Shown: positions 52,098 to 60,169, counted from the stretch's first letter. The stretch is 64,000 nucleotides of DNA from Ignavibacteriota bacterium (GCA_013112585.1 JABFGH010000008.1:62001-126000); one strand, 5' to 3'. The notes: generated by a model from the letters alone, not told the origin. Translations and numbers: made by a program.

Positions 52098-53206
52098 AAG
52101 TAACTATTAAAATTCTACTTCTATTATTTATTTGCAGCCTATCAGTTTCGGCACAAATACAAAGTTTGGCTAAACATGCTCAAATGAATATCGATTGTAA
52201 AAGCTGCCATGTTTGCGATACGCCTACAAAAGCTGATCCATGTTTAATACTTTGTCCGCGCTACAAACTTGAAGTTGTACGCCACTCACCCGATGAAGGA
52301 CCGGATCATATAATAATTGATAAAATTAAAGTTGAAAAAGATTTATATAAGCCTGTTCAATTCTCTCACAGGCTCCATTCCGAAATGTCTTTAATGTCCG
52401 GCGGATGTTCCTCCTGCCATCATTTTAATCCTCCCGGCAACATTGTTGAATGCAGTGAATGTCACGAGCCGAATAGAGCACGCACAGATTTAAGTAAACC
52501 CGATCTTAAAGGTGCATACCATCGCCAGTGCATGGATTGCCACTATAGCTGGGATGCAAAAGTTGAATGTGCTGATTGCCATGAATTAAATAGTTCGGAG
52601 ACAGAGAGTGTGAGACTTGAAGCGATGCCTTCAAAAAGTCATCCTAAAGTAAAAGAGCCCGAAAAGATAGTTTATGAAACCGGCAGCGATGAAGGCGACT
52701 TAGTTACTTTCTTCCACAATGAACATATTTCACTTTTTAATTTGGAATGTACAGACTGCCACAGCAATGAAAGCTGTGCACAATGCCATAGCCAGAAAGA
52801 AAAAGTGGAAAGACCAATTTTGGCTGATGCACATGAAAACTGCTCGGCGTGCCATGATACTGAAGATGATTGTACAAGCTGCCACATGGAAATGGAACGA
52901 GCACCGTTTAATCATTTTAAGTCTTCCGGCTTCAGCCTTAAAAAATATCATTCGGATGTTTCCTGTATCTCATGCCACACTGCAGGCGGTGGTTTTACCG
53001 GATTAAATAAAAACTGTATTAGTTGTCATAATTTTGAAGACGAAGATTTTGATCATGGAGTAACCGGTTTAACACTGGATGACATTCATATTGAAAACGA
53101 ATGTGCAGACTGCCATACCGAAACAGTTTATTCCAAGGTTAGCTGCGATACTTGCCATGATGAAGATATAACATACCCTGCTTCTTTGCCGGGTACAAAA
53201 AAATAG
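52094..53206 (+). CDS. Thirteen-heme c-type cytochrome
   Basis: 370 residues with a signal peptide (ILLLLFICSLSVSAQ). I count 13 CXXCH motifs: CKSCH, CSSCH, CSECH, CMDCH, CADCH, CTDCH, CAQCH, CSACH, CTSCH, CISCH, CISCH, CADCH and CDTCH. Many histidines between them can be sixth ligands (e.g. VQFSHRLHSEM). It belongs to the cytochrome c3/c7-like multiheme group. As the third gene after the HybA/HybB pair, it is the probable periplasmic electron acceptor of this quinol-oxidising module. No transmembrane anchor is seen after the signal peptide. Confidence 0.9.
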   Translation: MKVTIKILLLLFICSLSVSAQIQSLAKHAQMNIDCKSCHVCDTPTKADPCLILCPRYKLEVVRHSPDEGPDHIIIDKIKVEKDLYKPVQFSHRLHSEMSLMSGGCSSCHHFNPPGNIVECSECHEPNRARTDLSKPDLKGAYHRQCMDCHYSWDAKVECADCHELNSSETESVRLEAMPSKSHPKVKEPEKIVYETGSDEGDLVTFFHNEHISLFNLECTDCHSNESCAQCHSQKEKVERPILADAHENCSACHDTEDDCTSCHMEMERAPFNHFKSSGFSLKKYHSDVSCISCHTAGGGFTGLNKNCISCHNFEDEDFDHGVTGLTLDDIHIENECADCHTETVYSKVSCDTCHDEDITYPASLPGTKK

Positions 53207-53217
53207 TTGAGAAAAGT

Positions 53218-55089
53218 ATGCTTAAAAAAATAGGTTTCAAATTAGCATTGATTGTAAGTTTAACAACAATAATTATTATTGGAATATACGCTTACATCAG
53301 CATTCAATCACAAAGAGAAGTTCTGCTGGAAGAGGTTCACCGTCATGTAGATCAGCTAAGTGAAACTATAAAAATGAGCATACACGATGATATGATGGCT
53401 AATAACCGCGGGCAAATTCAAAATATTATAAATATAATTGGCGAAGAAGATTGTTTTAAACAAGTTAGGCTGCTGAATAAAGAAGGAACAATAACCTACT
53501 CTAATAGTCCCAATGATATTGGTAGAATGGTTGACAAAAAAGCAGAAGCATGTTATAAATGCCATGCTGAAGATAAGCCGCTTGAAAAACTGCCGATAAA
53601 GGAAAGAACCAGGATATATAAACTCCATCCGGATTCTGCAAGGGTAATGGGAATTATAAACCCCATCGCAAATGAAAGGTCTTGCTGGGAATCGGGATGT
53701 CATGTTCATGATTCCGATCAAACAGTGCTTGGGGTATTGGACTTAACAGTTTGCTTAAAACAAGTTGATACTGAAATTAAAAAAAGTGAAATAAAACTTT
53801 TACTTTTTTCATTAATAGCTATTGCCGCAATTGGAATTATCATTGGTATTTTTATTAGAAGATGGGTGGATAAGCCTGTAAAGGAATTGCTAAAAGCTAC
53901 TAATAATGTTGCCGTTGGTAATTGGAATTATAAAATTGATACCAAAAGCAAAGATGAACTCGGTACTCTTTCTAATTCATTTAACAATATGACGCAGAAA
54001 TTAACCGAGATGAAACTTCAATTAGTTCAGTCGGATAAATTAGCATCACTTGGTAAACTTGCCGCAGGGGTTGCACATGAAATAAATAATCCTTTAACCG
54101 GGGTTCTTACCTACAGCAGCTACTTACTGAAAAGATCAAAAGGCAATCCCGAGTTTGAAGCTGACCTAAAAGTAATAGTAAGGGAAACTAAACGCAGCAG
54201 AGAAATTGTAAAAGGTCTGCTTGATTTTGCACGTCAATCAGCTCCCCAAAAAAACAGAGCATCTATTAACGACATCGTTGAAAACTCAATAACAGTGGTA
54301 AGTAATGCACTTAGTCTGAATAAAATAAAACTTATTAAAGATTTTGAAAAAGAACTTCCATTAATCACCGTAGATGCAAGTCAAATTCAGCAGACATTTA
54401 CAAACTTGATTGTTAACGCAATTGATGCAATAGGAAAATCCGGCGGAGAATTAAGGATTGAAACGAAACAAATAAGCTTATCGGCTTATGGTGTTAAGCA
54501 GATTAAAAATGCAGTATGCCCGAACGGACACAGCCTGATGGACCCTGATCATAAAATTGATGGGTCGGCATCCTTAAAAGTTAAAATAAAATACAATTCC
54601 AATGAAGGCTATCTGCACATGGACCCGGTTTACGGCAGGCAGGCACATCATTATGGAATTCCCCTGCTGAAAAACAAACCTGTTGAATTATCATGCCCTG
54701 AATGTAATATTTCTCTAAAGGCTAAAAATAAAAACTGCCCCGAATGCGGCACAACAGTTTACCAAATTGAAATACCCGGAAAAGGGTTTATAGAAGGATG
54801 CTTAAAATACGGCGGTACATGGCAAAAGTGGGAATATGCCGATTCTGAAGGCGAAGTACGTTACATTCAAATTAAGTTTAAGGATACCGGAGAAGGTATT
54901 CATGAAGATAATTTAAGTAAAATATTTGATCCCTTTTATTCCACAAAAGGTCAAAAAGGAACCGGACTCGGACTTTCAGTTATTTGGGGGATCATTGATA
55001 AACACAACGGATTTATTTCTGTTGATAGTAAAATTGGAGAGGGAACTGAATTTACAATTAGGCTGCCTCTCGATTCAAAAATCAGGTGA
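53218..55089 (+). CDS. Heme-motif sensor histidine kinase with zinc-ribbon-like insert
   Basis: 623 residues. Membrane helices at ~8-28 and ~192-214 enclose a periplasmic domain with a CXXCH motif (Cys112-His116, CYKCH) and a second heme-like motif CX4CH (Cys156-His162, CWESGCH). A HAMP linker (~215-265) is followed by the H-box (His287 in LAAGVAHEINNPLTG), N-box (Asn400, LIVNAIDA), G1 DTGEG (556-560) and G2 GTGLGL (581-586). Between N-box and G1, residues ~416-549 are an insert with CPNGH (434-438), CPEC (493-496) and CPEC (507-510), like a rubredoxin/zinc-ribbon domain. It probably senses redox state or a gas through c-type heme and phosphorylates the regulators that follow. Confidence 0.88.
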   Translation: MLKKIGFKLALIVSLTTIIIIGIYAYISIQSQREVLLEEVHRHVDQLSETIKMSIHDDMMANNRGQIQNIINIIGEEDCFKQVRLLNKEGTITYSNSPNDIGRMVDKKAEACYKCHAEDKPLEKLPIKERTRIYKLHPDSARVMGIINPIANERSCWESGCHVHDSDQTVLGVLDLTVCLKQVDTEIKKSEIKLLLFSLIAIAAIGIIIGIFIRRWVDKPVKELLKATNNVAVGNWNYKIDTKSKDELGTLSNSFNNMTQKLTEMKLQLVQSDKLASLGKLAAGVAHEINNPLTGVLTYSSYLLKRSKGNPEFEADLKVIVRETKRSREIVKGLLDFARQSAPQKNRASINDIVENSITVVSNALSLNKIKLIKDFEKELPLITVDASQIQQTFTNLIVNAIDAIGKSGGELRIETKQISLSAYGVKQIKNAVCPNGHSLMDPDHKIDGSASLKVKIKYNSNEGYLHMDPVYGRQAHHYGIPLLKNKPVELSCPECNISLKAKNKNCPECGTTVYQIEIPGKGFIEGCLKYGGTWQKWEYADSEGEVRYIQIKFKDTGEGIHEDNLSKIFDPFYSTKGQKGTGLGLSVIWGIIDKHNGFISVDSKIGEGTEFTIRLPLDSKIR

Positions 55090-55096
55090 AAGAAAA

Positions 55097-55888
55097 ATGG
55101 ATGGAAAAAATATTTTAGTGATTGACGACGAACAATTAATTATTGATTCGGTAGAAAAAATAGTTTCGCTTGAAGATATAACGGTTGATTATGCCTTAAC
55201 GGCAGAAACAGCATTAGAGAAAATGAAAACCGGAAACTACAATCTAATTTTAACAGATATTATGATGCCTGAAATGGACGGATTTCAGTTACTTGAAAAA
55301 ATGAGATTGACTAAAATTGATATCCCTGTAATAATGACAACAGGATACTCTACCGGTGAAAATGCTATACGTGCCCTGCATGATGGTGCTTTGGCATTTA
55401 TTCCAAAACCGTTTGATATTGATGAACTAATAAGTATTGTTAAACGGGGAATAAAATTTAGTGAACTTCAAAATTCAATAAAAGATGATCAGAGTGATAC
55501 AATAGCTTACGTGCCATGCCCCTCGGCTTACTATCGATTGGGATATACAAGCTGGATTAGGTTTGACGGCGAAGGTATAGTTGCCATTGGCATTACCGAT
55601 TGTTTCTTAAATACAATTACTAAAATTAAAGAGATTGAGTTTTTACATAGCGACTTAAAAGTTTTTCAAGGAACACCATACGCAAAGTTTATTGATGAAA
55701 ATGAATTACCGAATCCCGTGCTATCGCCTTTAAGCGGTACAATAATAAAACAAAATGAACAGCTTAAAACGAATATTCCTTTAGTTGAAAAAGACCCCTA
55801 CTTTGATGGTTGGATATATAAAGTACTTCCCGATGATTTAGATAATGAACTTAAAAAATTAACTCCATGCAGTTCGGATAGATTATAA
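55097..55888 (+). CDS. Response regulator with C-terminal GcvH-like domain
   Basis: 263 residues from the ATG at 55097 (AAGAAA upstream); the frame is open earlier but overlaps the kinase. The receiver (1-125) is complete: acidic pair DDE near 10-12, phospho-acceptor Asp54 in ILTDIMMPEM, Lys104 in IPKPFD. Residues ~145-255 resemble the H protein of the glycine cleavage system (YTSWIRFDGEGIVAIGITDCFLNTITKIKEIEFLHSDLKVFQGTPYAKF, then VLSPLSGTIIKQNEQL). The lipoyl-attachment lysine position carries no lysine (ENELPNPVLSPLSG), so lipoylation is unlikely there. There is no DNA-binding domain. It is most likely a partner of the heme kinase. Confidence 0.85.
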   Translation: MDGKNILVIDDEQLIIDSVEKIVSLEDITVDYALTAETALEKMKTGNYNLILTDIMMPEMDGFQLLEKMRLTKIDIPVIMTTGYSTGENAIRALHDGALAFIPKPFDIDELISIVKRGIKFSELQNSIKDDQSDTIAYVPCPSAYYRLGYTSWIRFDGEGIVAIGITDCFLNTITKIKEIEFLHSDLKVFQGTPYAKFIDENELPNPVLSPLSGTIIKQNEQLKTNIPLVEKDPYFDGWIYKVLPDDLDNELKKLTPCSSDRL

Positions 55889-55933
55889 AATGAAATTAAA
55901 AAATAAAATAATAAACATTTACCGGAGACCACG

Positions 55934-57076
55934 ATGGCACTATTTATAGTTGCGCTAATCTTATTTGTAATATTAGATGTTTTAATTCGATACTTTATAA
56001 AGCAGCAAAAAGAAAAAAAATTAAAACGAGAAAGAGCTGCTGTGCTTGAAGAAAGTATAAATCTTGATTTTAGCAAAGAAGCAAAAACATTAAAACGTGC
56101 AGAAATTGACAACCCAAAAGCAAAAATTTTATGCGTTGATGATGAAGCGGTTATTTTGGATAGCTTCAGAAAAATTTTAGTTCTTGAAGGTTACTCAATT
56201 GACACAGTTGAAAGCGGCGGTGAAGCATTGTCACTCATAAAATCAAATCATTATGATTTTGTTTTTACTGATTTGAAAATGCCTGAAATGAGCGGCGTAG
56301 ATGTAACCAAAGCAGTAAAGCACTTGCGCCCCGATATTGACGTGATGATTATTACCGGGTTTGCTTCAGTAGATACAGCTGTAGAATGTATGAAATATGG
56401 TGCTATGGATTATGTAGAAAAACCTTTCACCGAAGATGAACTGATTGAATTTACAAACAAAGCCTTAATCAAGCGTAAAGATAATATTCAGAAGCAGCTT
56501 AAGCCGCGCGTTCATATATCTCATTTTGATGAAGATACATCAATAGGCGATAACGAATTTTCTATACCCGGCGGTGTGTTCATTTCTGAAGGTCACGCAT
56601 GGGCTTCCGTTGATCAAGACGGCACTGTTAAAATTGGTATTGATGATTTTGCAAAAAAGATCATCGGTAAAATTGATGATATTGATTTTCCGAATCTAGG
56701 AATGAAAGTGGAAAAAGGAAATCCTCTTTTCAGCATAAAGCAAAATAGAAAAAGTATTACTTTCAATGCTCCTATTTCAGGAACTGTTACTGCTGTAAAC
56801 GATAAGCTGACAGAAGACCTGGATGTTTTGGAATATTCGTCTTATGAAAAAAATTGGTTCTGCGCAATTGATGCCGATAAATTGGATGAAGAACTGCCTA
56901 AACTAAAAATTGGTAAATCGGCTGTTAACTTTTACCAAAGAGATATTGATGACTGCAGAGAAACTTTTGCTAAGCTATTAGAAGACACCGGAAAAGAAAA
57001 CATGTATGTTGGAGCAATGGAAAAACTAGAAGAGAAAGATTGGAATACTGTAGCAGCAACTTTTTTTGATAGATAA
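55934..57076 (+). CDS. Membrane-anchored response regulator with C-terminal GcvH-like domain
   Basis: 380 residues. An N-terminal helix (ALFIVALILFVILDVLIRYFI) and a charged linker precede a receiver (62-180): VDDEAVIL, Asp113 in FTDLKMPEM, Lys163 in VEKPFT. A GcvH-like domain at ~205-330 follows (EGHAWASVDQDGTVKIGIDDFAKKIIGKIDDIDF; then SIKQNRKSITFNAPISGTVTAVNDKL). The ESVK-type motif is replaced by IKQNRKSITFNAP, so a lysine is near but not exactly at the lipoyl site. A ~45-residue helical tail ends the protein. It is a paralogue of the preceding regulator and is tethered to the inner membrane, so it may act on a membrane complex and not on DNA. Confidence 0.85.
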   Translation: MALFIVALILFVILDVLIRYFIKQQKEKKLKRERAAVLEESINLDFSKEAKTLKRAEIDNPKAKILCVDDEAVILDSFRKILVLEGYSIDTVESGGEALSLIKSNHYDFVFTDLKMPEMSGVDVTKAVKHLRPDIDVMIITGFASVDTAVECMKYGAMDYVEKPFTEDELIEFTNKALIKRKDNIQKQLKPRVHISHFDEDTSIGDNEFSIPGGVFISEGHAWASVDQDGTVKIGIDDFAKKIIGKIDDIDFPNLGMKVEKGNPLFSIKQNRKSITFNAPISGTVTAVNDKLTEDLDVLEYSSYEKNWFCAIDADKLDEELPKLKIGKSAVNFYQRDIDDCRETFAKLLEDTGKENMYVGAMEKLEEKDWNTVAATFFDR

Positions 57077-57089
57077 TTCTAAAAATCTA

Positions 57090-57116
57090 CAAATAACTTT
57101 TTAGTTATTTGTTTTC
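57090..57116 (+). terminator. Rho-independent terminator of the cytochrome/regulator operon
   Basis: CAAATAACT (57090-57098) and AGTTATTTG (57103-57111) form a 9-bp perfect stem with a T4 loop, followed by TTTTCTCTT. It ends the run of genes beginning at 49595. Confidence 0.75.
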
Positions 57117-57131
57117 TCTTCTTTGTTATTT

Positions 57132-57164
57132 ATGCCCGGCAATTAAATTTTAATCGTCGGGCAT
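57132..57164. other. Long hairpin of unknown role
   Basis: ATGCCCGGC (57132-57140) pairs with GTCGGGCAT (57156-57164; one G-T pair), and the loop contains a further ATTAAA/TTTAAT stem. It lies 15 bases after the first terminator. It has no strong T-run, so it may be a second, less certain terminator or an RNA structure. Confidence 0.55.
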
Positions 57165-57381
57165 TTAATAAATTCAGCTAAACAATTATTAACTGATTGA
57201 AATAATTTTTAACTAAGTTTTGATATTTGACATAAAAATAATTTGATAAAAAAAATCACATTAATATCTTTTACACTTGCCATATTTATAAAATCTCAAT
57301 AACTTAGAATAACAGATATTAATCTCTTTTATCATATTCAAAGTTTGATTTACTAAATTAAGCATTAAATAAAGTAAGCAT

Positions 57382-59478
57382 ATGAAAAAACTACAATCTC
57401 AGACATCCCTCTCAATTTTATTATTTATTATTTTCCTTGTAGTTCCAAATAAAAATATATTTGCTCAGAACGAAGATTGCATGGATTGTCATTACGACAA
57501 TACCCTCACCATGTTCAAGGGAGAAAAAGAAATTTCACTCTTTTTAAATGAAGAAGTATTTCTGATGTCAACCCATGCTGACATGCTTTGTATTGACTGT
57601 CATGAAGGCTTTGACCCTTACGAAGAACCCCATATGGAAGGTGAGAATATCAGCTACGTAAACTGCGGCACCTGCCATGAAGATGCTTATGATGAGCATA
57701 AAGAAAGTATTCATGGTATTTCTATGGAACTTGGTTCTGATGAAGCTGCAAAATGCTGGGATTGCCACGGGGCGCACGGTATTCAATATGTAAGTGAAGC
57801 ATCTAGTTTGGTTCACCCTAAAAATTTAGCTGTAACCTGTGCTAAGTGCCATGATAATCCTGAAATTGTACAGAAGTATGGATTGAGCGCTTCCAAACCG
57901 GGAATGTCCTACTCAAATTCAGTACATGGTAAGCTGGTAATGGAAGGTGATACTGATGCTGCAAGCTGTGTTGATTGCCACGGAGTTCACGATATCAAAA
58001 ATAAAATGCAGCCGGGTTCTAGAATTTCAACTTTTAATGTTCCCGAAATGTGCGGTGAATGTCATCAGGATGCCTCAGAAAATTACATGGAATCAATCCA
58101 TTGGATACGAGCAAAAAAAGGTGCTAAGTTTTCACCTGTTTGCAATGACTGCCATAGTGAGCACAGCATACAGCAAGTTTCTACCGAGTCGAATAAAATT
58201 GATCAAAACATTCTTCAAGAAAAAATTTGTGTAAGCTGTCATCAAGATCCGAAATTAATTCAAAAATATGATTTATCGGAAGAGCAAACTATTCAGTATC
58301 AAGATAGTTATCACGGTCTTGCCGTAATGCGCGGCAGTACAAAAGCTGCAAGATGCATCGACTGTCATAATGACCACAAAATTTTACCTTCGTCGCATCC
58401 GGAATCATCTGTGAGTGAAGAAAATGTAACTGCTACCTGTCAAAAATGTCACGCGAGGGCTACACCGGTTTTTTCAAAAAGCTACTCACATATTTCTGCA
58501 AACGAAGCTTCACGTAAAGTTGAATCGTTTGTTAGCTCGCTTTACTTCTGGCTGATTATTTCAGTTATCGGGGGAATGGCAATTCATAACCTTATTATTT
58601 TTGTTGCTGAAATTAAGCGGAAAAGAAAGAAAGGTGCTAATGTTATCTCAATACCGCGTTTCACAAAAAATGAAGTAATTCAGCATATTTTGCTTTTCAC
58701 CTCATTTATAATTTTAGCAATTACCGGCTTTGCTCTTAGATATCCTCAAAGCTGGTGGTCCGCGGGGCTGCTGGATCTCGGTATGACTGAAACTGTGAGA
58801 ATGAATATTCATAGAGTTGCCGCCGTTGTTATGATGACTCTCGGTTTATATCATATAATTTATTTGTTAGTAACTGAGCGCGGAAGAGATGTACTAAAAA
58901 ACTTACTGCCTACTTTTTATGATATAAAAAATGTTAGTGAAAACATGCTTTATTATTTAGGCTTTAGTAAAACTAAACCGGAATTTGATAAATACGATTA
59001 TATTGAAAAAGCTGAATACTGGGCATTAATTTGGGGTACACTTATTATGGGTATTACAGGTCTATTCCTCTGGTTCCCTACCCTGGTTGGCGAATGGGCG
59101 CCTACCTGGTTAATTAAAGTGAGTGAGATAATTCACTTTTACGAAGCAATACTTGCATCACTTGCAATTGTAGTATGGCATTGGTTCTTCGTAATTTTCC
59201 ATCCAAAAGAATACCCGATGAGTTTCACATGGATTGACGGTAAAATGTCTTTAGAAACTTACCGACATCATCATGAAAGACATTTCAAAAGAGTATTAAA
59301 GGAATGGACTGAATTTGATGCAGGCAACTTGGATGAAAAGAAAGTATCATACACTACAAAGCTATTTGCAAAAACACTGAAGGAAAACGGTGTTGAAGCA
59401 AAAGATGTATTTGCTAACGAACTAAGCAAAGATGCAAAACTGCGTGCCTGGTTTGAGGAGAATGTAAAACAAAACTAA
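57382..59478 (+). CDS. CbcL-like fusion of multiheme cytochrome c and cytochrome b
   Basis: 698 residues. A signal peptide (LLFIIFLVVPNKNIFAQ) precedes a periplasmic domain to about residue 370 with 11 CXXCH motifs (CMDCH, CIDCH, CGTCH, CWDCH, CAKCH, CVDCH, CGECH, CNDCH, CVSCH, CIDCH, CQKCH). The C-terminal half has membrane helices of the di-heme cytochrome b/b561 type with candidate heme histidines (IQHILLFTSFIILAITG; MNIHRVAAVVMMTLGLYHIIYLL; EIIHFYEAILASLAIVVWHWFFVIFHP). The layout is that of CbcL in Geobacter, which oxidises menaquinol and passes electrons to periplasmic carriers in Fe(III) respiration. It is likely transcribed alone; a terminator follows at 59501. Confidence 0.88.
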   Translation: MKKLQSQTSLSILLFIIFLVVPNKNIFAQNEDCMDCHYDNTLTMFKGEKEISLFLNEEVFLMSTHADMLCIDCHEGFDPYEEPHMEGENISYVNCGTCHEDAYDEHKESIHGISMELGSDEAAKCWDCHGAHGIQYVSEASSLVHPKNLAVTCAKCHDNPEIVQKYGLSASKPGMSYSNSVHGKLVMEGDTDAASCVDCHGVHDIKNKMQPGSRISTFNVPEMCGECHQDASENYMESIHWIRAKKGAKFSPVCNDCHSEHSIQQVSTESNKIDQNILQEKICVSCHQDPKLIQKYDLSEEQTIQYQDSYHGLAVMRGSTKAARCIDCHNDHKILPSSHPESSVSEENVTATCQKCHARATPVFSKSYSHISANEASRKVESFVSSLYFWLIISVIGGMAIHNLIIFVAEIKRKRKKGANVISIPRFTKNEVIQHILLFTSFIILAITGFALRYPQSWWSAGLLDLGMTETVRMNIHRVAAVVMMTLGLYHIIYLLVTERGRDVLKNLLPTFYDIKNVSENMLYYLGFSKTKPEFDKYDYIEKAEYWALIWGTLIMGITGLFLWFPTLVGEWAPTWLIKVSEIIHFYEAILASLAIVVWHWFFVIFHPKEYPMSFTWIDGKMSLETYRHHHERHFKRVLKEWTEFDAGNLDEKKVSYTTKLFAKTLKENGVEAKDVFANELSKDAKLRAWFEENVKQN

Positions 59479-59500
59479 TTTGCTTCATTTAAATATTTCA

Positions 59501-59528
59501 AAAAAGCTGCTCTGTTGGGCAGCTTTTT
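59501..59528 (+). terminator. Rho-independent terminator
   Basis: AAAAAGCTGC (59501-59510), 8-base loop, GCAGCTTTTT (59519-59528). A clear stem with T-run 22 bases after the CbcL-like stop. Confidence 0.88.
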
Positions 59529-59551
59529 CTGTTTAAAAAGATTTAGAAAAA

Positions 59552-59675
59552 CAAATCCCAAAAAACAAATCCCAAATGACAAATCCCAAATGACAAATCC
59601 CAAAAAACAAATCCCAAATGACAAATCCCAAAAAACAAATCCCAAAAAACAAATCCCAAATGACAAATTCCAAAC
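59552..59675. repeat. 14-bp tandem repeat array
   Basis: Eight 14-bp units in a row, each CAAATCCCAAAAAA (type A) or CAAATCCCAAATGA (type B), in the order A B B A B A A B, then a partial CAAATTCCAAACC. The first full unit begins at 59552. The two variants differ by three bases at the end. The long open frames over this stretch are artefacts of the repeat. Confidence 0.9.
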
Positions 59676-59739
59676 CTGCCTGCCGGAAGGCGGGTGACAA
59701 ATAACAACTTTAGCCGGTGAGGTTTAAACAAAGGAAATC

Positions 59740-60077
59740 TCGATCTTAGTATCACCGCCGGGGGAGTTTGAGTTATACCAAAACTACCCAAATCCATTTA
59801 ACCCAATACAACGATCAGTTTTACAAAACCAGCCCTACCATTACTCCCTCCCCTTACCAAGGGAAGGGCTGGGAAGGGGTTTGTAACACTAAAATTTTAT
59901 GATATACTAGGAGCCGAGGTTGATGTACTTGTAAAAGAAAAACTATCAGCCGGTTTTCACTAAACAGAATGGACTGCAAATAACTATTCCAGCAGTATGT
60001 ACATTTACCAATTGCAGATCGAAGGTATAAATGTTGAAACAAAATTTTTCAGCAAAAATATACACCTGATTAAATAA
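59740..60077 (+). pseudogene. Remnant of a T9SS-type C-terminal sorting domain, with an inserted repeat
   Basis: Reading from ~59761 gives GEFELYQNYPNPFNP, the conserved start of the C-terminal sorting domain in Ignavibacteria. After a ~50-base palindromic insertion the domain resumes in another frame at 59883: VTLKFYDILGAEVDVLVKEKLSAGFH, a stop at 59961, then TEWTANNYSSSMYIYQLQ and ending at the stop 60075-60077. The continuing similarity to known domains (VSLKIYDILGREVATLVNE...) across stop and frameshift shows a dead gene end, and not a live protein. The parent gene's N-terminal part is absent. Confidence 0.75.
59846..59868. repeat. Palindromic repeat inserted in the sorting-domain remnant
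   Basis: CCCTCCCCTT (59846-59855) and AAGGGAAGGG (59859-59868) form a 9-of-10 stem across a 3-base loop. This core lies in a GC-rich segment (~59831-59882) that interrupts the protein frame between NPFNP and VTLKF. The phrase is of the widespread 'CCCCTTACCAAGGGAAGGG' intergenic repeat type. Confidence 0.65.
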
Positions 60078-60115
60078 TGAAAAATGAATTAAGGATGAGA
60101 TATTAAATACAAAAA

Positions 60116-60142
60116 AAACCGCTCTAAAAATTTGAGCGGTTT
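60116..60142 (-). terminator. Terminator of the FMN-binding protein gene
   Basis: AAACCGCTC (60116-60124) and GAGCGGTTT (60134-60142) form a 9-bp stem; on the minus strand it is followed by a run of T (60111-60118 is A-rich on plus). It ends the transcript of the gene at 60170-60853. Confidence 0.85.
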
Positions 60143-60169
60143 CCATTTGAAAATATTTTCAGAATAATT

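Larger units (their letters stand above)
57077..57381. other. Intergenic region with two hairpins
   Basis: 305 bases separating the regulator operon and the CbcL-like gene. It carries a terminator at 57090-57116 and a longer hairpin at 57132-57164. The remainder is AT-rich and presumably holds the promoter of the cytochrome fusion. I see no gene. Confidence 0.5.

Noticed and set aside
54926-55096. Earlier start for the first response regulator
   Set aside because: It would overlap the kinase C-terminus by over 160 bases and add no homologous residues; the receiver starts at the ATG 55097.
57290-57310. Possible -24/-12 promoter before the CbcL-like gene (TTTACACTTGCC near 57278)
   Set aside because: A TTGC is present but no GG lies at the required distance upstream.
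59552-59675. The repeat array as a CRISPR
   Set aside because: Units are directly adjacent with no spacers and no cas genes nearby.
59475-59797. Long open frames on both strands over 59475-59797 with repetitive GICFLGFVFWDLSF-like translation
   Set aside because: They are translations of the 14-bp array. The unit length is not a multiple of three and the composition is not protein-like; no start signal.
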